Source: Streptomyces cyaneofuscatus
GTDB taxonomy: Bacteria > Actinomycetota > Actinomycetes > Streptomycetales > Streptomycetaceae
Length of the DNA stretch: 64,000 bases
Reading direction: 5' to 3'
NCBI RefSeq assembly: GCF_000718135.1
Contig: NZ_JOEM01000013.1
Location: forward strand, 124,001-188,000
In this document: positions 16,301-23,559 of the stretch, in pieces
Layout of the letters: the number at the start of each line of letters is the position of its first letter
How positions within the stretch are numbered: the first letter of the stretch is position 1
Notes under the pieces: generated by a model
Told to the model about the DNA's origin: nothing
What the model saw: only the letters and a program-made list of their open reading frames with translations
Database searches by the model: none
Program-made: the position numbers and the translations under genes

Positions 16301-16776
16301 GTGCGGCGCTCGCCGTCGAGGTCGGCGACCGCGATGTCGGAGACCGGGCCCCAGGGGAGCCTGCCGCCCGGGCTGCCGTCGGTGGGGACGCTGTAGGCCC
16401 AGGAGAAGTACGAGAACGGCTGGTTGTGCGAGGAGACGGCGAGGATGTGGGTGGAGTCGGCCGGGTCGGGCGTCCACCCGCAGACCCGGGCGTCGGTCGA
16501 GCCCCAGTGGGTGAGCCGGCGGGCCGGGCCGCCGTCGACCGGGGCGAGGTGGATCTCGGGGTCGAGCGTGCGCCAGGTCGTGTAGGCGATGGAGGTGCCG
16601 TCGGGCGAGAAGCGGGGATGGCTGACCCGGGTCCGGTCGACGGTCACCCGCCAGGCCCGTCCCGGCCGGTGGCCCGCCGGCGCGAGGGGGGCGACCCAGA
16701 GGTCGTCCTCGGCGGCGAAGCAGAGCATGTCCTGGTGGAGGTGCGGGAACCGGAGATACGCGACGTCGTCACTCAC
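13387..16776 (-). CDS. Tricorn protease homologue (S41 peptidase)
   Basis: A large cytoplasmic peptidase of 1129 residues, close to archaeal tricorn. An N-terminal beta-propeller comes first (residues ~1-300, with repeated WRVTVDRTRVSHPRFSPDGT-type blades), then a second propeller with FSPDGDWLTWSHPG and FTEDGRYLAFLSWRG blades. A core helical domain with LGTSHAYVSP (the catalytic His and Ser) follows, then a PDZ domain (IREGAVLTHVDGRPV). The catalytic-serine region reads ADEATSSDGD. GTG 16776 fits a start MSDDVAYLRFPH better than the upstream codons. It degrades oligopeptides released by other proteases. The gene is translationally coupled to a toxin-antitoxin pair, and a palindrome 55 bases upstream may put it under the divergent TetR regulator. 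Confidence 0.93.
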   Translation of the reverse strand: MSDDVAYLRFPHLHQDMLCFAAEDDLWVAPLAPAGHRPGRAWRVTVDRTRVSHPRFSPDGTSIAYTTWRTLDPEIHLAPVDGGPARRLTHWGSTDARVCGWTPDPADSTHILAVSSHNQPFSYFSWAYSVPTDGSPGGRLPWGPVSDIAVADLDGERRTLLLTGTPPHEPAAWKRYRGGAMGRLWLHGERLLPDIDGHLASPMFVGRRIAFLSDHEGVGNLYSCGTDGTDLRRHTDHDAFYARNAASDGHRVVYQCAGDLWLVEDLESPDATPRKLEVRLGGPRTGRRRHQVPAASNVDSLSVDETGRASAVTVRGSLYWLTHRDGPARTISDTPGVRVRLPEMLGSGGQVAYVTDADGEDAVEIAYLPRASGDRAPRRLASGQLGRVQEMISDPDGERLAIASNDGRLLLLDTGEPEVAEVADRGPSGSTRADLYAATGAARLDSAAPVDEHPGLAELIRSVNGPVRDLAFSPDGDWLTWSHPGIGRSLRQIKLARISGPGAPVIVDVTNGRFEDENPVFTEDGRYLAFLSWRGFDPVYDVHTGDLSFPLGCRPYLVPLSSATPSPFALSPDGRPAAGGLDPIDVPDTGGTGEGSTVMVEFEGLESRVTPFPVSASKYSALHPVSGGGLVWLRWPISGALGETFANPADMSGRPTLEHFNIAKARKTELVDHLDWFAVSGDCSRLVVMDDGELRAVPATEPGDSDSTVYLDLRRILHEVDPGAEWRQAYGEAGRIIRSYFWEPDMCGIDWDGVLDQYRPLIERVASPDEFADLLREVLGELGTSHAYVSPARRNEGPPHYQRAIGLLGANLVCRDGAWVVQRILPGDSSDSKARSPLAGTGIREGAVLTHVDGRPVDPVTGPYPLLTAAGGTTVELTFTPAGGGPSRRVAILPLVDERPLRYQDWVAKRREVVRELSGGKCGYLHIPDLGGSGWAQFNRDLRLEVSRPALIVDVRGNAGGHISELVVEKLTRKILGWDLTRNAQAVSYASNAPRGPVVALADEATSSDGDMITAAFRLLKLGPVVGQRTWGGVVGMTGRHRLGDGTSITVPMNAAWFDAYGWSVENHGVEPDVKALRTPLDWAEGRYAVLDDAVRLALDLLAAHPASTPPSYDTAPNLRRPPLPPRSG

Positions 16777-16830
16777 CCCCCAATGCTTTCCGCGCGAGGG
16801 GCCCGGGGCAACTTGTGGTGCAGCCCACAA

Positions 16831-16850
16831 GCGAAACGATTTCGTTTCGC
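16831..16850. promoter_or_regulatory. Palindromic operator candidate 1 (TetR)
   Basis: GCGAAACGATTTCGTTTCGC is an 18-of-20 palindrome, midway between the divergent tricorn and TetR genes. The word CGAAAC is shared with the second palindrome 30 bases downstream, as expected for a repeated operator. Confidence 0.6.
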
Positions 16851-16878
16851 TGGGCGGGAGGGGTACGGTTCAGGTGTA

Positions 16879-16891
16879 CGAAACAGTTTCG
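16879..16891. promoter_or_regulatory. Palindromic operator candidate 2 (TetR)
   Basis: CGAAAC-A-GTTTCG is a perfect 6+6 palindrome about one base centre, 56 bases before the TetR start. With site 1 it repeats the same half-site, and a lone GCGAAAC half-site follows at ~16903. It most likely serves TetR autoregulation. Confidence 0.65.
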
Positions 16892-16947
16892 TTCGACGCT
16901 GAGCGAAACTCCGGAGCGATGGACTGACGTACGAAGGAGGTCGGCAC

Positions 16948-17520
16948 ATGGCACGCACCAGGCTGACCCCCGAGCGTGAGGGCGAACTCTACGAGTCCGT
17001 GCTCGACCTCCTCCGCGAGGTCGGTTACGACGCCCTGACGATGGACGCCATCGCCGCCCGCACCCGGTCGAGCAAGGCCACCCTCTACCGCCAGTGGGGC
17101 TCCAAGCCCGAGCTGGTCGCGAAGGCGCTGCGGCACAACAAGCCGGGGAGCCTCGCGGACATTGACACCGGTTCGCTGCGCGGTGACTTCCACGCCGCGC
17201 TGAGCCGGACCGACGACTGCCAGATGGAGAAGGACGCCGCGCTGATGCGGGGTCTGAGCCATGCCGTCCATGAGTACCCCGAGCTGCTCCAGGCCCTGCG
17301 CGAGCTGCTGATCGAGCCGGAGATGACCGGCCTCGACCAGCTGCTGCAACGGGCGGTGGAGAGGGGTGAACTGCGCCAGGACAACCCGGCGCTGAAATAC
17401 ATCCCGCACATGCTGGTCGGCGCGCTGGCCGCCCGGCAGCTGATCGAGGACCGTCCGGTCGACCAGGCGTTCCTCATCGACTACGTGGATTCCGTGGTTC
17501 TCCCCGCCCTCGGAGTCTGA
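16948..17520 (+). CDS. TetR-family transcriptional regulator
   Basis: A 190-residue repressor-type protein. The N-terminal helix-turn-helix is clear (LREVGYDALTMDAIAARTRS SKATLYRQWGSKPELV), followed by a helical ligand domain ending in a TetR_C-like DQAFLIDYVDSVVLPAL. AAGGAGG lies 8 bases before ATG 16948. It stands 130 bases upstream of, and in line with, an MMPL exporter, the usual arrangement for an exporter repressor. Two palindromes in its promoter are probable operators. Confidence 0.92.
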   Translation: MARTRLTPEREGELYESVLDLLREVGYDALTMDAIAARTRSSKATLYRQWGSKPELVAKALRHNKPGSLADIDTGSLRGDFHAALSRTDDCQMEKDAALMRGLSHAVHEYPELLQALRELLIEPEMTGLDQLLQRAVERGELRQDNPALKYIPHMLVGALAARQLIEDRPVDQAFLIDYVDSVVLPALGV

Positions 17521-17650
17521 CGTCCCCGTCGCACCACCCGCACGGCCCTCTCCCCGAGGCTTCACCTGACCCCTGACACGCCGCTCTCGTCGTCGGGCCG
17601 GTTCCTCACGCCCAAATCCACTCATACGACCTGACCGGGAGTACGCCCCC

Positions 17651-19876
17651 GTGGCCACTTTCCTCTACAAGCTCGGACGGCTCACCTTCCGCCGCCGCCG
17701 CTATGTCGCCCTGATCTGGGTGGCACTGCTGGCGCTCGCCGGATTCGGTGCGGCCTCCGCGTCCACCGCCACCTCCAGCTCCTTCTCCATCCCCGGTACG
17801 GAGGCGCAGCGCGCCTTCGACCTGCTGGAACAGCGCTTCCCCGGCTCCAGTGCCGACGGGGCCACCGCCCGGGTCGTCTTCAAGGCGCCCGAGGGCGAGA
17901 AGGTGACCGACTCGGCCAACAAGAGCGAGATCACCGGCATCGTCAAGGAGCTGCAGTCCGGCTCCGACCAGATCGCCTCGGTCGCCGACCCGTTCGAGGC
18001 CCAGGCCGTGAGCCAGGACGGTTCGACGGCGTACATCTCGGTCGCGTACAAGGTCAACTCCATGGAGCTGACCGACACGACGACGGACTCGCTGAAGGAC
18101 GCGGGCAAGGACGCGCAGAACAGCGGCATGAAGGTGGAGATCGGCGGTGACGCGCTCCAGGTCATGCCGCACACCGGGGCCGCCGAGATCATCGGTGTCG
18201 CCATCGCCGGCGTCGTCCTGGTCATCACCTTCGGCTCGCTGATAGCGGCCGGGCTGCCGCTGCTGACCGCCCTGATCGGCGTCGGCATCGGGGTCTCGCT
18301 GATCACGGCGCTCGCCACCGCCCTGGACCTCGGCTCCACCACCTCGACGCTCGCCATGATGATCGGCCTCGCGGTCGGCATCGACTACGCCCTCTTCATC
18401 GTCTCCCGCTACCGCGCCGAACTGGCCGAGGGCCGGGAGCGCGAGGAAGCCGCCGGACGGGCGGTCGGTACGGCCGGATCGGCGGTCGTCTTCGCCGGTC
18501 TCACCGTGGTCATCGCGCTGGTCGGCCTCGCCGTCGTCAACATCCCGATGCTGACGAAGATGGGCTTCGCCGCCGCCGGTACGGTCGCGATCGCGGTGGT
18601 CATCGCCCTCACCCTCGTCCCCGCCCTGCTGGGCTTCGCGGGCAAGCGGGTCATGGGCCGCAAGGCGCGCAAGGCCGCCGAGGCGGAGAGCCGTCCCGAG
18701 GCCAAGCCGAACATGGGCACCCGCTGGGCGCGGTTCGTGCTGCGCAGGCCGGTCTGGGTCCTGCTGGTCGGCGTCCTCGGCCTCGGCGTCATCGCCGTAC
18801 CGGCCGCCTCGCTGGAGATGGGCCTGCCCGACGACGGCGCCCAGCCGAAGTCGACCACGCAGCGCCAGGCGTACGACACCCTCTCCGAGGGCTTCGGCCC
18901 CGGGTTCAACGGCCCGCTGATGATCGTCATGGACGGCAAGGGCAGCTCCGACGCGAAGGCCGCGGCCGAGCGGGTCCGCGACGAGATCGAGGGGCTCGGT
19001 GTCGTCACCGTCACCCCGGCCACGTTCAACAAGGCCGGCGACACCGCGATGATCACGGTCATCCCGAAGGACCGGCCCTCCTCGCACGCCACGGAGGAGG
19101 TCGTCCACGACATCCGTGACGCGGGCAAGGACATCAAGGCGGACACCGGGGCCGAGGTCCTGGTCACCGGCGCCACCGCGATGAACATCGACTTCTCGCA
19201 GAAGATGAACGACGCGCTGCTGCCCTACCTGGCGCTCGTCGTCGGCCTCGCGTTCCTGCTGCTGATGCTGGTCTTCCGCTCGATCCTCGTCCCGCTGAAG
19301 GCGGCCCTCGGCTTCCTGCTCTCGGTGGTCGCGGCTCTCGGCGCGGTCGTCGCGGTCTTCCAGTGGGGCTGGCTCGGCTCTCTCTTCGGGGTCGAGCAGA
19401 CCGGTCCGATCATGAGCATGATGCCGATCTTCATGGTCGGTGTGGTCTTCGGTCTCGCGATGGACTACGAGGTCTTCCTCGTCACCCGGATGCGCGAGGC
19501 GTACGTCCACGGCGAGAGCCCCGGCCAGGCCATCGTGACCGGCTTCAAGCACGGCGCACGGGTGGTCACGGCAGCGGCCGTGATCATGATGGCGGTCTTC
19601 GCCGGCTTCATCGGCTCCAGCGAGCAGATGATCAAGATGATCGGCTTCTCGCTCGCCATCGCCGTCCTGTTCGACGCGTTCGTGGTGCGTATGGCGATCG
19701 TGCCGGCCGTCCTGGCCCTGCTGGGCAGGAAGGCGTGGTGGCTGCCGCGCTGGCTGGACCGGGCGCTGCCCAACGTGGACGTGGAGGGCGAGAAGCTGCA
19801 GAAGCAGCTGACGGACGAGCCCGCCGACGCCGAGGGCGGCGGTGACGGCGGCGAGCGCGAGCTCGTACGCGTCTGA
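17651..19876 (+). CDS. MMPL-family (RND) membrane exporter
   Basis: A 741-residue transporter with two homologous halves, each with one helix, a large external loop (~130 residues) and five further helices. The proton-relay Asp-Tyr pairs of MmpL proteins are present in both halves: GIDYALF in TM4 and AMDYEVF in TM10. The start is GTG 17651. MMPL proteins export lipids or drugs, driven by the proton gradient. The acidic Gly/Asp-rich C-terminus is short. The TetR gene upstream suggests induction by the substrate. A G-U-containing hairpin downstream ends the unit. Confidence 0.92.
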   Translation: MATFLYKLGRLTFRRRRYVALIWVALLALAGFGAASASTATSSSFSIPGTEAQRAFDLLEQRFPGSSADGATARVVFKAPEGEKVTDSANKSEITGIVKELQSGSDQIASVADPFEAQAVSQDGSTAYISVAYKVNSMELTDTTTDSLKDAGKDAQNSGMKVEIGGDALQVMPHTGAAEIIGVAIAGVVLVITFGSLIAAGLPLLTALIGVGIGVSLITALATALDLGSTTSTLAMMIGLAVGIDYALFIVSRYRAELAEGREREEAAGRAVGTAGSAVVFAGLTVVIALVGLAVVNIPMLTKMGFAAAGTVAIAVVIALTLVPALLGFAGKRVMGRKARKAAEAESRPEAKPNMGTRWARFVLRRPVWVLLVGVLGLGVIAVPAASLEMGLPDDGAQPKSTTQRQAYDTLSEGFGPGFNGPLMIVMDGKGSSDAKAAAERVRDEIEGLGVVTVTPATFNKAGDTAMITVIPKDRPSSHATEEVVHDIRDAGKDIKADTGAEVLVTGATAMNIDFSQKMNDALLPYLALVVGLAFLLLMLVFRSILVPLKAALGFLLSVVAALGAVVAVFQWGWLGSLFGVEQTGPIMSMMPIFMVGVVFGLAMDYEVFLVTRMREAYVHGESPGQAIVTGFKHGARVVTAAAVIMMAVFAGFIGSSEQMIKMIGFSLAIAVLFDAFVVRMAIVPAVLALLGRKAWWLPRWLDRALPNVDVEGEKLQKQLTDEPADAEGGGDGGERELVRV

Positions 19877-20019
19877 GCCTCGCCCGGGTCTGTACGGATC
19901 CAGCAGTACGCGGGGACTCCGCGGAGCCGTTCGAGTCCCCCTGAACCCCGGGGTCGCGTCTGAGCGGAGCGCGGCCCCGGAAGCGCCGGTTACCTGTGGG
20001 GACGGGGGACCGGGGCACA

Positions 20020-20056
20020 CAGAAGGCCCCCGTGCGATGAGCGCGGGGGTCTTCTG
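20020..20056 (+). terminator. Hairpin terminator after the MMPL gene
   Basis: CAGAAGGCCCCCG (20020-20032) pairs with CGGGGGTCTTCTG (20044-20056), 13 bp with one G-U pair and an 11-base loop. It lies 32 bases before the stop of the convergent SsgA-like gene. Confidence 0.65.
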
Positions 20057-20087
20057 CGTGTGCGCTGTTCCTGCGGCCGGATCGGAC

Positions 20088-20525
20088 TCAGCCGCGGGTC
20101 GCCGGCGCGCCCCGCTCCGGGCGGGTAGTGGTGGCGGCCGGGGTGGTGCGGGACGGGCGCTTCTCCGGGGTCCCGTCCGACGGCGTGGCGGTCGCCGGGG
20201 CCTGGGCGCGGGTGCGGGCGAGGAAGCGGATCAGCGTCCTGATCTCGAACTGGAACACCTCGACCCCGTCCGTCGAGTGCAGCTCCACGATCAGCTGCGT
20301 ACGGCCGCAGGGCCAGACGCGGACGGCGCCGCGCTCGATCGGGGTGCGCAGACCGCGTTCCAGGAGGTCGCGGCCGAACGCCCAGTCGGTGCCGCCGGGC
20401 AGGGTGATGTGGACGGTGCGCGGGTCCTCGGTGGCGTCGTAGCGCAGGTCGACGGGGACCGGGCGGGTCAGAGGGCCATCGGTGATGAGCCGGGCGCGTG
20501 CATGTTCTTCGATCACAGGGGACAT
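20088..20525 (-). CDS. SsgA-like sporulation/cell-division protein
   Basis: A 145-residue member of the SsgA-like (SALP) family, which is restricted to morphologically complex actinomycetes and guides septum placement and spore-wall formation. Diagnostic segments are PVPVDLRYDATEDPRTVHIT, WAFGRDLLERGL and VWPCG, followed by IELHS-like VELHSTDGVEVFQF. ATG 20525 was chosen with GGAGGAG upstream; it gives the usual MSPVIEE-type N-terminus. The Pro/Thr/Ala-rich C-terminal tail of ~35 residues is an addition. Which paralogue (SsgB to SsgG) it is cannot be settled from sequence by eye. Confidence 0.88.
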   Translation of the reverse strand: MSPVIEEHARARLITDGPLTRPVPVDLRYDATEDPRTVHITLPGGTDWAFGRDLLERGLRTPIERGAVRVWPCGRTQLIVELHSTDGVEVFQFEIRTLIRFLARTRAQAPATATPSDGTPEKRPSRTTPAATTTRPERGAPATRG

Positions 20526-20693
20526 GGGCCGGCTCCTCCTATATGTGTCGTTCTGCCCTCTAATGTCCCATATTTCACGGAAGTGGCACGGTGGGCGTCC
20601 GCTCACCGTGACAGGAGGTGAGGGTCAGGGCCTCGCCCGGCCTCATCGGGCCTCACCGGCGGTGGATGCGGCGCAGATGCCGGGCGCCAGCTC

Positions 20694-20710
20694 TTGCATA
20701 TGGTTCGCAG
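20694..20710 (+). promoter_or_regulatory. Nur-box-like nickel operator over the -35 of the Ni/Co transporter operon
   Basis: TTGCAT-ATGGT-TCGCAG fits the Streptomyces Nur box (tTGCaa-N5-ttGCAA) at all six core bases, TGC-N9-GCA. Its left half doubles as a -35 (TTGCAT), with a -10 such as CACTAT (20716-20721) downstream. It lies about 100 bases before the first transporter gene. Nur, a Fur-family regulator, represses nickel uptake when nickel is plentiful. The site is read directly; its function is inferred. Confidence 0.55.
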
Positions 20711-20807
20711 GAGAGCACTATTATTGATGGGTTCATGACCCCGCCCGCAGAGCCGCGTCCACGCGGACGCGGACACCGTGCGGAACCGCAGGAAGCGGAG
20801 CCTCCCC

Positions 20808-21869
20808 ATGCATGTACCCGATGGATTCATCGATGCACCTGTCTCCGTCGCCGCCGGGGTGTTCGCCGCCGGTGCGGTCGCCGTCAGCCTGCGCGGCGCG
20901 CGCCGCGAACTGGACGAGCGCACCGCGCCGCTCGCCGGTCTGGTGGCCGCGTTCATCTTCGCCGTACAGATGCTGAACTTCCCGGTGGCCGCCGGTACCA
21001 GCGGCCACCTGATGGGAGGGGCGCTGGCCGCGATCCTTGTCGGGCCCTATACGGCGGTGCTCTGCCTGGCGGTGGTGCTGCTGATGCAGGGCATCTTCTT
21101 CGCGGACGGCGGCCTCACCGCGCTCGGCGTGAACATCACCGTCATGGGCGTGGTCACCGTCGTCGTCGCCTACGGCCTGTTCCGGCTGCTCACCGGCCTC
21201 CTGCCGCGTACGCGCCGGTCCGCGACCGCCTCGGCGTTCGTCGCGGCCCTGGTCTCCGTACCCGCGTCGGCCGCCGCGTTCACGCTGCTCTACTGGATCG
21301 GCGGCACCACCGACATCCCGATCGGCAAGGTGTTCACGGCCATGGTCGGCGTGCACGTCCTGATCGGGATCGGTGAGGCGGTCATCACCGCGCTGACCGT
21401 CGGCGCCGTCCTCGCCGTCCGCCCCGACCTCGTCCACGGCGTCCAGGGCCTGGCCGCGCCGCTCAAGCTCCGGGTCGACGGCGAACTGGTCGACGCCCCG
21501 GCCGCCACCCGTGAGCCCGAGCCCGCAGCCGCACACCGGTCCACCCGCGGGTTCTGGATCACCGGCCTGGTCTCGGCCCTCCTCCTCGCCGGGTTCGTCT
21601 CCTTCTACGCCTCCGCCAGCCCCGACGGCCTGGAGCGGGTCGCAGCCGACCAGGGCATCGACGAGAAGGTGGAGGAGCACGGCGCGGCCGACTCCCCGCT
21701 CGCCGACTACGGGGTCGGCGACATCGCCAACGCCCGGCTCTCCGGCGGCCTCGCCGGGGTGATCGGCGTCAGCGCCACGGTGGTCGTGGGCACGGGCGTC
21801 TTCTGGGTGGTGCGCCGGCGCAAGGAGGAGTCCGCCGAGAAGACCTCCCGCGACCACGAGAACGTCTGA
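20808..21869 (+). CDS. Nickel/cobalt ECF transporter, fused M and N components
   Basis: The substrate-binding membrane part of an energy-coupling-factor transporter, 353 residues. ATG 20808 starts the metal-binding N-terminus MHVPDGF, where the amino group and His2 coordinate Ni or Co. TSGHLMGG carries the further His. Six or so helices of the M domain (residues ~1-215) are followed by a linker and a two-helix N domain (~235-345), as in NikMN fusions. The C-terminal tail is charged. GGAG precedes the start. The Nur-like operator and the absence of a cobalamin riboswitch favour nickel over cobalt. Confidence 0.87.
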   Translation: MHVPDGFIDAPVSVAAGVFAAGAVAVSLRGARRELDERTAPLAGLVAAFIFAVQMLNFPVAAGTSGHLMGGALAAILVGPYTAVLCLAVVLLMQGIFFADGGLTALGVNITVMGVVTVVVAYGLFRLLTGLLPRTRRSATASAFVAALVSVPASAAAFTLLYWIGGTTDIPIGKVFTAMVGVHVLIGIGEAVITALTVGAVLAVRPDLVHGVQGLAAPLKLRVDGELVDAPAATREPEPAAAHRSTRGFWITGLVSALLLAGFVSFYASASPDGLERVAADQGIDEKVEEHGAADSPLADYGVGDIANARLSGGLAGVIGVSATVVVGTGVFWVVRRRKEESAEKTSRDHENV

Positions 21870-21920
21870 CCGGGCAATGGTCCTCCACGCCGAGCGGTCC
21901 GACAGGGAAGAGGTCTGACC

Positions 21921-22682
21921 ATGGGAGCGGGCCACGCCCACAAGCTCTACCGGCACGGCCACAGCCCGGTCCACCGGCTGCCCCCGCACTGCAAACTGGC
22001 CGCAGTCTTCGGCTTCGTGCTGGTGGTCGTCTCCACCCCGCGCGAGGCTATGTGGGCCTTCGGCCTGTACGCGGCACTCCTCGCCGCCGTCGCGGCGGTG
22101 GCCCGCATCCCGGCCGGATTTCTGCTGAAGCGGCTGGTCATCGAGGTGCCGTTCGTCGCGTTCGCGCTGCTCATGCCCTTCGTGGTGCCCGGCGAACAGA
22201 CGACCGTCCTCGGCGTCTCCGTCAGCGTCCCCGGCCTCTGGGGCGCCTGGAACGTGCTGGCCAAGGCCACCCTCGGCGTCGCCGCCTCGGTGCTCCTGGC
22301 CTCCACCACCGAGCTGCGGGCCGTCCTGCTGGGCCTCCAACGGCTGAAGCTGCCCCCGCTGCTGGTCCAGATCGCGTCGTTCATGATCCGGTACGGGGAC
22401 GTCATCACCGACGAGATGCGGCGCATGTCGATCGCCCGCCGCTCCCGGGGGTTCGAGGCGCGCGGCGTACGGCAGTGGGGCGTCCTGGCGACCTCGATGG
22501 GCGCCCTGTTCATCCGCTCGTACGAGCGTGGCGAGCGCGTCCACCTCGCCATGGTCAGCCGGGGCTACGCCGGCACGATGCCGGTGATGGACGAGGTGAC
22601 GGCGGACCGGACCCAGTGGGCGTACGCGGCGGCCCTCCCCGTACTCGCGCTCGCGGTCTGTCTGCTGGGATGGACCCTGTGA
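21921..22682 (+). CDS. Nickel/cobalt ECF transporter T component (CbiQ/NikQ)
   Basis: A 253-residue membrane protein of the CbiQ family, with 5-6 helices. The coupling motif that contacts the ATPase is visible as MSIARRSRGFEARG (residues ~170-183). An N-terminal His-rich stretch (GHAHKLYRHGHSPVHRLPPH) may bind metal. It follows the fused M-N gene by 51 bases and overlaps the ATPase gene by 13 bases. Confidence 0.9.
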   Translation: MGAGHAHKLYRHGHSPVHRLPPHCKLAAVFGFVLVVVSTPREAMWAFGLYAALLAAVAAVARIPAGFLLKRLVIEVPFVAFALLMPFVVPGEQTTVLGVSVSVPGLWGAWNVLAKATLGVAASVLLASTTELRAVLLGLQRLKLPPLLVQIASFMIRYGDVITDEMRRMSIARRSRGFEARGVRQWGVLATSMGALFIRSYERGERVHLAMVSRGYAGTMPVMDEVTADRTQWAYAAALPVLALAVCLLGWTL

Positions 22683-23461
22683 CCCTCTCCCCGAAGGATG
22701 CCCGGACCGCCGCCCCCTCGCTCGATGTCAGCGGCCTCGCCTACGCCTACCCCGACGGCCACCAGGCCCTCTTCGGGGTGAACCTCACCGTGGGGCGCGG
22801 TGAGCGTGTCGCGGTCCTCGGCCCCAACGGCGCGGGCAAGACCACGCTCGTCCTGCACCTCAACGGCATCCTGGAGGCGGGCTCGGGCTCGGTCCACGTC
22901 GCCGGGCTCCCGGTGGCCAAGCGGAACCTCGCGGAGATCCGCCGCCGGGTCGGCATCGTCTTCCAGGACCCGGACGACCAGCTCTTCATGCCCACGGTCC
23001 GCGAGGACGTCGCGTTCGGCCCGGCCGCATCCGGCCTGCGCGGCCCCGAGCTGGAGGAGCGGGTCCTGCGGGCGCTGAAGCAGGTGGGGATGGAGGAGTA
23101 CGTGGGCCGCCCGCCGCACCACCTCTCCTTCGGCCAGCGCCGCCGCGTCGCCGTGGCGACCGTCCTCGCGATGGAGCCGGAGATCCTGGTCCTGGACGAG
23201 CCCTCGTCCAACCTGGACCCGGCCTCACGCCGGGAACTGGCGGACATCCTGCGCTCGTTGGACGTCACGGTGCTGATGGTCACGCACGACCTGCCGTACG
23301 CGCTGGAGCTCTGCCCGCGCGCGGTGATCCTGAGCGAAGGAGTGGTCGCGGCCGACGGACGTACGCAGGAGCTCCTCTGCGACGAGGAGTTGATGCGGGC
23401 GCACCGGCTGGAGCTGCCGTTCGGCTTCGACCCGAGGTCGGTGACGGTTCCGTCGCCGTGA
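22670..23461 (+). CDS. Nickel/cobalt ECF transporter ATPase (CbiO/NikO)
   Basis: A 263-residue ABC ATPase that powers the metal transporter. It has Walker A GPNGAGKTT, Q-loop FQDPDDQLF, signature LSFGQRRR, Walker B ILVLDEPSSNLD and switch His in VTHDLPYA. The FQDPDDQLF form is typical of ECF ATPases. ATG 22670 overlaps the T-component gene. GTG 22679, nine bases on, gives a GTGA overlap and is an equally good start. It is the last gene of the operon. Confidence 0.92.
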   Translation: MDPVTLSPKDARTAAPSLDVSGLAYAYPDGHQALFGVNLTVGRGERVAVLGPNGAGKTTLVLHLNGILEAGSGSVHVAGLPVAKRNLAEIRRRVGIVFQDPDDQLFMPTVREDVAFGPAASGLRGPELEERVLRALKQVGMEEYVGRPPHHLSFGQRRRVAVATVLAMEPEILVLDEPSSNLDPASRRELADILRSLDVTVLMVTHDLPYALELCPRAVILSEGVVAADGRTQELLCDEELMRAHRLELPFGFDPRSVTVPSP

Positions 23462-23559
23462 CCTGCTCACCGTTCCGTCGCCGTAAACAGCTCGTGACAG
23501 CCTGAGAAGACCCGCGACCCGCCCACCGCGCACCCCACCCGGCCGTGCACCATGGGGGG

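Noticed and set aside
20526..20807. Cobalamin or NiCo riboswitch expected before a CbiM-type gene
   Set aside because: I looked for the conserved B12-box and for multi-stem NiCo features and could not find them. A covariance-model search would be decisive.
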